Positions 22,601 through 34,299 of a DNA stretch of 64,000 nucleotides are shown here, piece by piece. Origin of the DNA: Labyrinthula sp. Ha. Its lineage: Eukaryota > Sar > Bigyra > Labyrinthulida > Labyrinthulaceae. A program made the position numbers and the translations under genes. The stretch's first letter is position 1, and each line of letters begins with the position of its first letter. Location: contig JAALGZ010000012.1 in the NCBI GenBank assembly GCA_015227615.1, positions 1,240,001 to 1,304,000 of the forward strand, given 5' to 3'. The notes beneath the pieces were generated by a model. The model worked only from the letters and a program-made list of their open reading frames with translations, did no database searches and was not told the DNA's origin.

Positions 22601-23422
22601 ACCAGAGTTGTCTCCAAAGTAACTTAGAATCTGCCCGTTGATCTCTGTTCCTGGAACAAATTGTTCAAAGGAAGCAAAGGTGTCAAAATTTTCCTTTCCG
22701 TCATCCATTTTCAGAAAAATTTCCTTTCTTCCCGAAAATTTTGCAGTTCTTTCAACTAAGACTTGAAGAATTTCACCCACTTGAAGTCTATTTCCAACTC
22801 TATTCACTTTTTCAAACGAAATAAATCCTTTTTTTGATTTTGAAAGTTGCAAAATATATCCATGATCTTCTTTACTTAACACTTTGCCGAAAAGTTTGAC
22901 TCCTTTAGTAAACACTTTATTGATTAAGTGAGCAGTTGTTTCTTCAAAATCAACATCCACGATAACTTTGTGTTTAACACCGAGTTCCATGACTTTTCTT
23001 ACAACACAAGTAACTCTCTGTCCAATCTTAAGAGAAGAAAGATCACTTCTTTCTTTCGAAAGAGGGAGTTGCCCGCAGAGAGCGTTGGAAAAACTAATCA
23101 AGAACGCATTCTCTGTCTTAAGGTATTGGGTAATTGTTCCAGAAAGTATATTACCAGCTTTTATACTCGAGAAATACAAGTTTGAACAAGTTTGGGTGTT
23201 TTTTCTCTGGGGTCTCAGTCGTGGGAAAGTTTGGGAAGTTGCCTGTTGGAGTTTTCTCTTTTTTCGTGGTTGAGTTTTTATGGTTGATTTTGACTTTGCA
23301 GAAAATTTTAGAGGTTTTGTTGATGATGAAGATTGAAACAAACTTGGAATTGAATTTTGTGTTTGTCCATACGCTTTGCGTAGTGTTTGTTTGCTTCCCC
23401 TTGGAAACGCTTTTGTAGCCAT
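19676..23422 (-). CDS. RRP5: RRP5-like ribosome biogenesis protein, S1-repeat part only
   Basis: RRP5 (PDCD11) binds pre-rRNA and is needed for both ribosomal subunits in the nucleolus. The N-terminus MATKAFPRGSK carries the FPRG opening of the family, then a basic region and a series of S1-like RNA-binding folds (GNILSGTITQYLKTENAFLI; GVKLFGKVLSKEDHGYIL; GFISFEKV; GTEINGQILSYFGDNSGFKI). Exon 1 (23422-21884) joins the next exon (21862 downward) across a 21-nt intron at 21863-21883, giving EVRVLF-VWKIENKESK. One or two further introns lie between about 21560 and 21340; their edges are not resolved. The last exon starts near IGQPLRLRILKILSVDEVKE and runs to 19676. The total of roughly 1170 residues is well short of the usual 1700-1870, because the C-terminal HAT/TPR repeats are absent. 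The next gene's stop is only 15 bases beyond this stop. Confidence 0.85.
21863..21883 (-). other. 21-nt spliceosomal intron in RRP5
   Basis: On the minus strand the insert starts GTTTAG and ends CTCTAG. It is phase 0, is a multiple of three and contains in-frame TAG codons. Removing it restores the S1 strand VRVLFV and the frame on to GINVKVVFVAKASL. Confidence 0.75.
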
Positions 23423-25150
23423 ACTTTTCTTATTTCACTTCTGTGCGTTATGTTGATGATTGCACTAATTTTGGGCAATATTTCAAGAATTGCGCTACTG
23501 GTTAATCCTGGTTTGGTTAATAAAAGTCTAACGGAAGAATTTATTATTCTTGTGAGGCTAAATTTTATCCTTTGGTCATCTCTATTTTTTATATGAGAAC
23601 TACTATTTAATTGTTAAATATATGATACTATTATAAATCCATTTCAGACAAAAATGGTAGTAAGAATTTACTTTAACTAACTTAGATGTTGCACTTCAAA
23701 AACATAAATGAAACTGCAACAAGACTACCAAAAACTTGCACGAAACCATTAGGATGTCAGGTGCTTAAAAAATTTTAAGGATGGATTTTATTCCTTTCCT
23801 TCAACCTCGATTCTATTTCAGAGCTATGACTGGAATAATCTTGTGGCTTTCATGCAATAGAAAAACACGGGTAAGCAGTATTACAAACTAAAACTATAAC
23901 AAACATTATTTTAAGGATCCCGTTCGCTTTTATCAAAATCTGCCTTAACTAATTTTCGATAATCCAAGAGTTAAAATAGTAAATAACATAAAACTAAAAT
24001 TTTTGTACAGGCCTAAACTACCTAAAAATTCTTATTTAATCAAAATTAATGTCTTACGTACATACTGGTGTATTATTAACTTGTTAAACGAATTAAGTAT
24101 GCCAATCGAATAGGTTCTATTCTACAATCTTATTTTCTTTCAATGAATTTTTGCCTGATGCAACAAGTCATGTTATTCCAAGCTAGAACCTTACGTTTTT
24201 CTGAAAATGAGTGCAACTCTTAGTTCTAAAGCACTTCATTTGATAAGTTCTTGCAACCATTTTCATTCGATTAGTATTGAGATAATAAAATACATCATGG
24301 ATGAAATAAAATACAGCTTTTTTCTCAGTATCAAGAAAGAATCAAAAGTAGGAAATAATCTTAGAATTGCATTCAGTGATCGCACTGCTAAGAGGATTTT
24401 GCAGTATACGAAAACACTATTGTAGCAGTAGCCTGGCTTGATATGACCCTAATCCAAATATTTTCCATACTAGTATCTCTTTTTCGGAGACTTTGACCAT
24501 CTTTGGTAACTCTCGCTAATCTTCCATTAGAGGAAACCTTTATTAAAACAGTAACTATGCATCAAACAACATGAGCCCGTTAAATTTCGTGAGAAAAATG
24601 CTACATTCCTGAATTCATAGATTATATCAACTTGAACACAGAATCTTTATGATAATATTCCCAAACACGCCTTGATGCCTATAGTACATGAGAATGACTC
24701 ATATTGACAGCAAATATCTCTATCCTGATGAAACTAGAAACAGTCATTGTTAATGCCGTAGTTTACTTAAGCGCTCACTATAATCATTCTTTTTCTGGAA
24801 TAGGGCACATGAGACAATCCGTGAGTATAAAAAACAAACTCTATCTAACGCATACCAAAGCTATATTGAAATTATTTTTGGTGCCTACATAAACTTGGTA
24901 TAAATTAATTGATCTAAAGCTAAATAAGGGCGGAGCCACATTCTTCATAGCTTAGTACCTGAGACCGTATTTGATATAAATGAATTGACCGGATCCTAGA
25001 AATTAACTCATTATCGAGCTTCGAAAGCTTAGTTTACTCTATAATGAGCGGAAATTAATAATAGTACAGGGCAGACAGCTTATTCGTTCGCAGCAATAAG
25101 GATTTGCTTAGTCTGTAACATCACTTTGAAAACCTGGTGTGTAAAATGTT
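23423..25150. other. Intergenic AT-rich region upstream of RRP5
   Basis: Nothing gene-like was recognised over 1.7 kb. Frames near 24207 and 24704 are short and have no visible domain. Confidence 0.45.
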
Positions 25151-25186
25151 GAGGAACTTGTGCAGACTAGTGTTGACTATGTGTCG

Positions 25187-25556
25187 ATGAATAATGAAGA
25201 GTTCCTGAGTAACTTACCTGTGGAAGAGATAAAATATATAGAATGTCCAATTTGGAGAGCCTCCAAGCAATTCTGGAGACAAGTTTGCAGCTAAGGATGA
25301 AACGAAGGAACCCGAAGTAGAGAAGCAGAAGAGCAACGAAGAAGGCGCTCGAAGAAAATAGTAAAAAATGGGGAAATAAAAGGAAGTTCGGTAGCAAGTA
25401 GACTCAATACAGACAGAACAGTAGAAAGGGAAGAACTTCGACAACAACAATACATTAGGTTAGTTGAGTCGCCTAATAGCAAGGATAGCATAAGACAAAT
25501 AAGTTTTAAGCAGAGAAGAGAAGATGATTCCAATACAAATTTATTTAAGAAAGGGT
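25187..25556 (+). other. Possible small split gene, charged protein, unrecognised
   Basis: From the ATG at 25187 a frame reads MNNEEFLSNLPVEEIKYIEC and PIWRASKQFWRQ. A second frame, about 25290-25556 and ending in TAA, gives a charged protein-like stretch (REAEEQRRRRSKKIVKNGEI, VASRLNTDRTVEREELRQQQ, FKQRREDDSNTNLFKKG). Purine-rich coding-like composition stands out from the neighbourhood. I could not find a GT..AG intron of the usual size that joins the two, so it is either a gene with an unresolved junction or a decayed one. Confidence 0.3.
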
Positions 25557-28500
25557 AAAACTAGCCACCAATAGCTTTACCAGTGACATAAGTTTTTTGA
25601 GGTAAAAGAACATTAAATCTACATATCACAGGAAATAATATTGTTCTTTAAGAGCTCTTAAGCCTTTTTTCAACTTACTCGTTGATATGCTTTCTTGGAG
25701 TCAGTGGTGGAGAGATAAAGACAGCATGCCCAACCTAATGCTTTTTTCCATAAGAAATGTCTTTATCTCGCGTCTCGGTAACTTGAACTGCATATTAAAA
25801 AGCCTCCCTATGTGCTAGCTTAAGTATCAACGGGCATTACAGAGATAGAGTGGCAACAGTAAGTAAAGCAAAGTGACCGCGGTCTATTGCAAATACTATG
25901 TTACACACGCTCTCTCTACACTCCCGGGCATTAAAACTGTTCCAGAAACTGGGAAAGAGATGAAAGAGACAAAAGACTTCATTTAGTAGGGCTGGTGTAA
26001 CTCTAGTTCAAAGCATGAGTATACTTACTCTCCTTCCTTTAGTATTCTTGATAAAGTTATAGATCACGAGGTTATTAATTAAGTGCTATGCTCTTGGTCC
26101 CTTGATTATACATAAGTAAAGATATTTATAGCTCCTGCCAAACACATCTACGACAGGTACGGGCTTATCTAGCATGTATAGAAATATAGTATACATTGAT
26201 GGTGTAATTAATTACCCAACCAAAATGAAGATTATTCTAGGATGAAGGTAAAGAACTACACCTTGTATTTGTTACACCATGTATCATGGTACCAATGCCC
26301 GGATTGATAAGCAATTTTACGTATATGGCACGTAACTCAGTCTTACTTTCACATTCAGCTCCACAAAGGTAACTGTCTTCAAAGTTTCCTCATTTGATGC
26401 GGTACTGGGTGATTTGCTTTCCTGTGACATTCATATAAGCAGAAACAAGTGCCTGTCAATGAAACTGAAGCTAAGCAGGTTTATTAATTTCTTAAATTTT
26501 ATCTTCAGTTTCAAAATCAGTGCAGAACCTTTCTTGAACTAAAAGATCTGTCCATTAAATCCCCTATCTGCTATACAGGGATGGTAATAGCTTCAACCAA
26601 ATCTTCTCAAGGATTTTTTTTTGGTTGATACAAGGTACTGGTACAAGAGAAGAGGGAAAACTATATTCTTGAAATATACAACCGAAGATTAAGAAACTGT
26701 AGTGATTGCAATACTTTGGATTATAGAAAGGCATAGAGTCATATATGTTTATTCTGTCATCTAGTAAAAACTAGTACAGAGAAGAATGCTTGTCACTGTG
26801 TGACAGAAATCTAATCATTCGATTATCTGAAAATTTAACCATGTTCAGAATATCAAAAGGCGCTGTGTAAGAAAATCTAACATCTCTCTACGTGTAGACT
26901 AATAAATATATCATTTAGTACTACTCCCAGGTGTCAATGAAAAACACGTATCCTCAGTCAAAGGGACTACTTTATACCGCTAATTTGTTTTTTCGGGTTG
27001 AGTGTGTAACCCAGTTAAGTTATAGTACTCAGGTTCTGATAATATATGAAGGGATGATTAATTAAAAGCAGAAGTAAATAACCAGGTACACCATTTATCT
27101 GGGACAAAAATCTTCATCTGCATTGGGGCCTGGTCTCTTGCTTACCTCTTCTAGGTCTTTTCTATCATGTTGTAGTGCAAGTTTTTCTTCCGCCTCTATT
27201 TGGAAGTGACACGTTTGACCCTATTCTATTACAAAAGCTCGTCTTGCACTAGGGAAAGCCTCCAGCACTGCCCCATTTGCTCCCCATTTTTGTAAAAGAG
27301 TAGAAGCTCAATATGGGGATATATAGTTTTCTTGAAGAGATGGAATCTTCCATGTTTTTGCTCTTGAGTTGAATCAGCTCTTCTCAAGCCAGCTTCACTT
27401 TTAGATTGGTCTCGGCATCTCTAATCTGAAGACATGCAGTAGCATATAGGTACATCTAGATCAGTTTGATATCCTTACACTTGTTGCTTTGTAAATCAAA
27501 TAGCCTCCACTAGCTTAATTTCGTTCTTAAACTCATCAAAATCCACATTTTGTATGCTTACACGATGAGAGAGCACTCTTGACTTGAAGCAGGTTAAATT
27601 CTCAACTATTGGCTTGGACTTTTGATTTCTATAACAAAATTATTTTATAGGCTTACTGTCAAGAAAAGTTTGGTGTTATCGCTTGACATCAACAGCAGAT
27701 GATAGCACTTATCTCCAGACTAGTTGAAGAAAAGTTATCGTCTGTTAGAACTCTTTAATAACACTTTTAATTTAGAGAAAATGCTTGCTTGGGCTGAAAA
27801 CACACCAGTGTTTTGCCCCCTGAAAACGATACTGTTCTGAGTACGTTTTTATTAAATAAGATTAAGCTCTTGTCCTGCCAATATAATTAAGTCCTGACAT
27901 TTATAATTTTACGCAGTTTTTCGTTCACTTGTTTTTTATACTGGGGTGAAACAAAGCTTCTATAAACAAAGAGCTGAACTTAAGAAATTGATCTCAACTT
28001 GTATGACCGTCCTGATCCAATCACAGTACTCACAATATCGAATCATGTTGACGCTTGTTAAATTAACCAAGCAAATAACTAATTGAGCTCTTGTTACCAT
28101 TTCAGCACAAGAACTACCTTCCTTACTTACTAAGAAGTTCTTTTATTGTACTAACTTATTTCCCCTAACGTTTAAAGTAGACAAAAAGAACTTGCAATAT
28201 TTCTCAGTTATATCCGTGCATGAAACAAGATATGTTTCGATTTTTTTTCCTGCAATTCATTAACATAATTTGAAACTGTTTTGTACGGGGTTTCTTAAGG
28301 TTTATACCAGATAACTCTTAGGCTTACCGTGTTACATTTTCTCGTTGAAAGTAGGCGCAAACTCCAATTTGTTTCTAAATCTAGTTGAAGTTGTTAGGCC
28401 ACATATTAGATATTGTGGTACTTTTTCTGCAAAGAAGATTTCCTACCTGAAGTATTCTACATTCATTTTCTTGTTGTACAAAGTACATTTATTTTTCATA

Positions 28501-28624
28501 CAGGTAATTTAAATGTTGTTCTTTTTTCACATCTAACGCGAAGATGATGAGCTGAAGCAATTTAACTCCTCTAAGAAGAGCTGCAAAAATAAAAGCAAAC
28601 ACCTTAAACTGCGTATTTTCAAAA
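25557..28624. other. Gene-free AT-rich region
   Basis: No open frame of note, RNA gene or complete mobile element is seen in 3.1 kb. Confidence 0.45.
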
Positions 28625-31309
28625 TCAATAGTAGAGTTTCTCCACAATAGCTTGTGCCAAATCATCTAACAGGTTTGCGGTGTTAGATCCACCTTCGCTG
28701 GAAAATGTCAGATCAAATTTTGCATTGTCAAGTCCACATTCTGAGTCCTCTTTGTCTACACCATTTGGCAACCATCCTCGTTCTTTTCTTACACTTTCAC
28801 TTGCTTTCACTCTGACATGTACCATTTTGGTCATCTTGTTAAAAAACTCCGCATCATTAGGCCTTCTAGCATCAGTTACTATTACTAACTTACTTCCACC
28901 ACGTGTCTCCTCCCATAATTTCCAGTCCCAGAAGAATCTTCCATCTTTCTCCATTTTTTCTTTCATGTAACGAACCATGTTTTCCCTATGTTTCTCTTTT
29001 ATTTCTCGCTTCTCTAGCATTTCTTCATAGTTAATCCCCTGCTGAAGACAATATTCTTTTTTGATAGCGTGCGAAATTGAAAACTTCTCAGAATTGCTGA
29101 ATCCCATAGAAATTAGTCTTTTATGAATTTCACTGCTTACATAGTCTTTTCCAGAGTATCTTTTACCCGAAACCATTACGCAGTAGCACCTTTGATGCTT
29201 TATTACTAAAGACTTTCGATCATTCTGTTCCTTTACTTTTAATGCATTCTCACCAAGATAAAGACCCCCCCTATTCTCCACCTTTGTAATAACATGTTCA
29301 CTTAATGTGCTGCTTTGCAAAATATAAGCATAAGTCGCAGATGCCCCGTATTGACCTTTAAGCCAATTTAGAATAACAGTCTCATCTTTCTTGTAGTAAA
29401 TAAAATGTGGATTTGGGCCTGCATCAAATGTTATCATCGCGTTTATATTGGCGCTGCGTCTGAACTTCATGAATCTGTTTACCAATTCCATAGCAGGCTT
29501 AGTTAGATATTCAGCAGGTGGAGAACTAGTAGACATGACTGAGTGCATAAGAATAGAATCATTTTCCACCAGTCTTGCCAACTCAGGCGAAACTTTAAAT
29601 TTAGGTGTTGTGTAGTTAAGAAAACTCTGAAAATCAGAATGAGAAAGTTCATCTCTGTATTGAAAAAACAAACTAGAGCGAACAGACTTATGGCCTTTTG
29701 AGGAACTTACTTCCTTTGGCAGAGGATTATAAACGACAACAAGATGACCAAGGTCACTCAAGTTCGCGCACGGATAAGAGCAAAGAGTTTGATGGTCCCA
29801 GGATACTATTCCAGTGTATATTGATCTTGAGCTTGAACCTGATCCAATTCGGCTCCAATTAGTTGACCAATACGCAGAATCATCTTTGTCTAGATACTTA
29901 GATAGATTCAAACAGTCATACACAGCTCCTACAATGGCAGCAAAACCTGAAGCCGATGAAGCAATACCACAACTGCTTGGGAAGTTGTTTTTGCTAATAT
30001 AGCTAAGTCTCCAGTTTTCGTATTCCTTCCTCAATGGAAAAATCATATCAAGGAATTTCAAAACACGTTGATCCTGGCCAAACGCGTCAGCTTCCTCTTT
30101 CGGTGTTGAACTTAAGTAAACAGATGTAAAAGATCTAAAACAGGGCAACCCAAGTGAAACAGATGGATTGGTGGGGAGCTGGAGAGAGTCAAGATCCTTG
30201 CCCCAGTACTTTAACAGAGCAATGTTGCTTGCAGCGGAACAGTGACCTACATTTTCCTTGACCTCAATTGAAGAGGCAAGCTTTAACTGAAGCCTTTGTA
30301 AATAAATAGGAAGTTCTGGTTCAATAATTTTTACTCCATGATTGCACACAGTTACTGTATCCACCAAGACATGTGGTACCTCTTTCATCCAACCTAAATC
30401 CAAAGAAGTTAGTTCAGGTGCAACTAATATTCCTCCCCTTCCCGATCCAGAAATTTTTGCTCCAAAAACGTTTTTCGCAATTAAATCTGCTTCTGTACAT
30501 GACACCCCAAGTTTTGCAAGCAATACGTGATTTTCAAACATTTTTTTTCTGAGTTGGTTTGTATCATTGAAAATTGATGTGTCTTCTAATATTCCATCAG
30601 TTATTTTGTTTATTTCCACATATAGTTTTTCAGACAATGCTTTCCTATCTTCATTAACATCCTTTAAGATATTAGAACAGTCGTGCTTCACGCCAGTATG
30701 AAATACCAAGAACTTTGCATCTTGCAAGATATTTATTTGATTCACTCCAGCAGTTTTGGAAAAGTCTACTACTTTTCCATAAACGCAAACTGCAGTGTCT
30801 ACACCTGAACACTTTGGATTGATACTGCGTTCAGCTGCAAGAGCCAAATTAAATATCTCATCTTGAACGGATCTCTTTGAGGTTTGAGAGGTGACTTTAT
30901 TTTCAAAAAGAAGAAATGCTGCTGCTAATCCAACACAAACAGCTGAACTGCTTCCCATTCCTGACGAGATTTTAAACATCTCATCTTTTGTAAAGGAGAG
31001 TCTTAGAATAATGTTTTCTTCCTCAATAACTTTAGAGTATTTAGTATTGCTTAAAAAAAAATCAAGAATGGATTGAAATGTTTTGTTTGAAGATAAAGGC
31101 GTCTCTACGATAATATTTGAGGAGGAACCTGCTCTTTTTTCACATACACATCTTATTCTTAGAAAACGGTTTACCGCTGCAGCGATGCAGTGCGACCCTG
31201 ACACGACAGCATGTTCTCCAAATAGAATTATTTTTGCAGGAACTTTAATCTCAATAGGGTTGAACTTCATCTTATCACTATTTTCCAGTCCAAGGGGGTT
31301 ACTTACCAT
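28625..31309 (-). CDS. Trifunctional mevalonate kinase - mevalonate diphosphate decarboxylase - phosphomevalonate kinase fusion
   Basis: One uninterrupted frame of 894 residues carries three enzymes. Residues ~15-345: mevalonate kinase (GHMP) with PAKIILFGEHAVVSG (24-38), KISSGMGSSSA (113-123), SGVDTA with the catalytic Asp (~171) and GAKISGSGRGG (283-293). Residues ~350-690: mevalonate diphosphate decarboxylase with SAASNIALLKYWGK (358-371), PTNPSVSLGL, SSCGIASSASGFAA (445-458), RIGSGSSSRS (487-496) and ITFDAGPNPH with Asp629. Residues ~705-894: animal-type phosphomevalonate kinase of the P-loop NMP-kinase fold, with VSGKRYSGKDYVS (713-725), DARRPNDAEFF and ERGWLPNGVDKEDSECGLDN (843-862). 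Together they would convert mevalonate to isopentenyl diphosphate for sterol and isoprenoid synthesis. The domain order differs from the reaction order (MVK, PMVK, MVD). All key motifs look intact. Start: ATG 31309 or ATG 31270 (MKFNPIEIKVPAK); GTAAGT directly after the first ATG opens a possible 29-nt intron (31306-31278), which favours the second. No targeting tail is obvious. Confidence 0.95.
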   Translation of the reverse strand: MVSNPLGLENSDKMKFNPIEIKVPAKIILFGEHAVVSGSHCIAAAVNRFLRIRCVCEKRAGSSSNIIVETPLSSNKTFQSILDFFLSNTKYSKVIEEENIILRLSFTKDEMFKISSGMGSSSAVCVGLAAAFLLFENKVTSQTSKRSVQDEIFNLALAAERSINPKCSGVDTAVCVYGKVVDFSKTAGVNQINILQDAKFLVFHTGVKHDCSNILKDVNEDRKALSEKLYVEINKITDGILEDTSIFNDTNQLRKKMFENHVLLAKLGVSCTEADLIAKNVFGAKISGSGRGGILVAPELTSLDLGWMKEVPHVLVDTVTVCNHGVKIIEPELPIYLQRLQLKLASSIEVKENVGHCSAASNIALLKYWGKDLDSLQLPTNPSVSLGLPCFRSFTSVYLSSTPKEEADAFGQDQRVLKFLDMIFPLRKEYENWRLSYISKNNFPSSCGIASSASGFAAIVGAVYDCLNLSKYLDKDDSAYWSTNWSRIGSGSSSRSIYTGIVSWDHQTLCSYPCANLSDLGHLVVVYNPLPKEVSSSKGHKSVRSSLFFQYRDELSHSDFQSFLNYTTPKFKVSPELARLVENDSILMHSVMSTSSPPAEYLTKPAMELVNRFMKFRRSANINAMITFDAGPNPHFIYYKKDETVILNWLKGQYGASATYAYILQSSTLSEHVITKVENRGGLYLGENALKVKEQNDRKSLVIKHQRCYCVMVSGKRYSGKDYVSSEIHKRLISMGFSNSEKFSISHAIKKEYCLQQGINYEEMLEKREIKEKHRENMVRYMKEKMEKDGRFFWDWKLWEETRGGSKLVIVTDARRPNDAEFFNKMTKMVHVRVKASESVRKERGWLPNGVDKEDSECGLDNAKFDLTFSSEGGSNTANLLDDLAQAIVEKLYY

Positions 31310-34299
31310 AAATCCAATGTTAGCGCAATAATCTTCGTCGACGCAACCAGGTAAGAAAAACGTAGTAACACAGCATTGTGATATTTAAATTTCTTACGAG
31401 GTTCGATTTACGATTGGGCATTACTGGTATTAAATCTGAGAACTAGAAATTTGCTGTAGAGAATGCGCTTTGTGAAAAGTCGTAGTCATAAAGAGAAGAT
31501 AGATTTTATTTTCGCATAAAGGGTGAGTGCTGTCGAAACTGTGTTCAAGTATGCTAGTACAGCGCTTCTAAGTTAAGAAATGAGATTTGGGACTTAGATT
31601 TTAAGGATCCCTTCGCTCACCCAAAAAGAAATCTAGAATAATTTTCCAATGCTTTAACCGAGTTAAATTGTCAAACATGATTTTTTTTCTCAGATCCAGA
31701 AATAGATAGTTATCGTCTTTCTATCAAGCATAAAATATAAGGAACTTAGTGTGTGCTTATGGGTTTGCAGTAAAGGTTTCTCCAATGCCGAGGATAATAA
31801 TCATCATAGATCCACAATATTATACACATATGTCCCTCGGAGCACGTCATTCAATTTAAACAAATACAACACTACAGAAACATAGCAATTCTTTGTTATT
31901 TTGACCCAAACAACAAGGTGTCTGTCTGGTTTCTTAAATGAACATAAAACTAATCAACCATAATGATAAGACCGGTTTTTACACTAAGGATTTGGTATCA
32001 ATGTGTCCACTATTGTAAATTAATATGGTAGCTTTATCTCCGTCGTGCCTGCTAGAGTTATTGATAACTTTAAAAGAATCTGAGAAAGATAAGGATAAAC
32101 ATTAAATGAAAACACCATGTTATATTTGATTATTGCAATGCTATGGTCCTAGCTATCCACAATTAATCCCATAAACTAACCATATTTTCCCAAATATTCT
32201 CAATATCTAAAGGTAATAAAATCTTTTTCTTTGTTTAGTTTAGGAAAAACTATTGACGTACTCAATGTCTAGATGCAAAGCAATAGGATACTGAATGATA
32301 TTTGTTTGTGACACCGGAACCCTCTATTTAGATTTACGAAAACATTGTCGTCTAAGTGAAAATCAATAAATTTTGTTCATCGCAAAGCTTCACTTGAGAA
32401 TAAAAGAATAATACTTGAATCATGATGACAGAAAATCCACATTTGTTCTATAGGTGAACGCGATTCCACCGGTGTATTTATGGTTCTGTATAGGAATCTT
32501 AAAGCTAATAACATTTACCAGAAGAATAAAGACAACTGTTAAATCTCCTAGAAATCAAAAAAATATAATCGATTGAAAAGAAGTGCAATTTTGTTTGGGA
32601 AATAAATTGCCCATAAAGTTCAACAAGCTAAAAACTTGCTTGCTGTTCGTATTTCTCTTGTTCTTTAAACGATCTTATTTTAGACTGCTTTATCGTGAAA
32701 AACTTTTATGGTTTTTTTATCTTAATTTCATATTCTAGTATTAAGCAAGTAAAGTAAAGAGTTTCAAAAATAACTCTAAGTACTTTTTAGCAAATGGTTT
32801 TAGACAAATGCAAATTATTCACCAGTAGAAATGAATAAACGAAAATCTTTTGTTTACTTCTCTATATATATTTCACCAAAGACCCTAATCTTATACCCAC
32901 GTTGTATATTTATTTAAACAATCATAATCCTTTAATCGCATATAATAAACTAAACCTGTTTGAATTAAGTAACTCACTAGCTCTAAGTATTGTGGTAGAC
33001 TCTTTCCTACAACCCTAGTGTGTACATAGTTTCTAAATGGAAATCTATACTTGAGAGCTTCTTAATCTATATATTACCATTTCGATGGCGACCACGTTAG
33101 AAAGTCTAAATTCACCAATATTGCTCGGTCATTATAAATATTATACAATTAAATCAACCCAAGAATAGTTCCAACATAGCTTTGAATTGAGGTACACCGA
33201 ATATTGAAGTACTGTTACTACAGAAAAACCCAAATAAGTAGTCCTTCATTAAAATCCTAATATATATATATATTCTCCTTTTTTCTTATGGTTACTTGCA
33301 ACTTGTCATTCTCTGTTCTATATTTTCTTAACCCTATCAGAGATACATTTTCCTTGATGCAGTATTGTCCGTGACTCTGCTTACGAACTTTCACGGTTGC
33401 TCATTAAAAATGATTCAACTCCAGTCATAGAACAAGAGTTCTCCATGAGTCATTATCGATCTTTTAGTATTTTAAGCAGTTTGTGCATATTAAATGTAAT
33501 GTTTAAACATGACAAGTGGGTAATTAGTAGAAATACAGAATAGGTCCCCATTCAAAAATTGTTCAAAATTTTGATTATTTTTCGGATGATCGACCGAGTT
33601 TCAGTAAGTTTCAATGTCATATTGAGTGAAAAACTGGAACTAATTGAAGATTTTTAAGTGAGGAGTGAGTTTCAGGTTGAGGAAATGACTGAGGATTTCT
33701 GATAATTTCTCTTCGGAGTTTTGGGCTATGGGGCAAGCAATAGATTAGAAAAACGACAGGGGCTTCTGAGAGTTTTTAAAAGCTTTGAGGATTATCAAGA
33801 CTTTCAGGATTATGGTTGAGTGGGTTTTAGCCTCAAAACACACAGTTCATCAATGAATAAGTTTACCAACCTGTGACTCTGCCGTGTATCTAGAAATAGA
33901 GTTAAGGAAATTTTGTTAATTAATTAATAAAACATGTTGTGAGAATGGGCTTAACCAAGGTTTCTTAATTGGCATAAGGCATCTAGTCAATTAACCTCGT
34001 TTTTAAGTTTAGGTTACAATATTTGCTGATACCAATTAAGTTTCTTAATTCTTTGTTTCAAAGTTTTTTAATATGTTTCAATTAAAAAGATTCACGATTT
34101 TGTTGATGTAAGAATCAGACCATAGTAATGATCAAAACTTTGTCAAAATATGAAATGTGATCATATTAGCATTTTCACTCACGTAGACTGTATTCTTTCT
34201 TTAGTTTATTTTATTACCTTATAAGAACCGAAACCAAATTTTCCTTTGAAAATGCGATTGCCTAGGAATAGACAAAATGAAGCTGAAACAATCATTAAC
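31310..34299. other. Gene-free AT-rich region
   Basis: No gene is seen over 3 kb. A purine-rich segment at about 33640-33840 repeats words such as GAGGATT and GAGTTT but does not resolve into units. Confidence 0.45.

Noticed and set aside
23134-23596. Plus-strand frames overlapping the RRP5 N-terminus
   Set aside because: They are shadows of the minus-strand RRP5 coding sequence and have no protein-like motifs.
31603-31620. Recurring GGATCC..TTCGCT word at 23914, 31603 and 40388
   Set aside because: The matches are short and do not extend into the flanks; they are too weak to call a repeat family.
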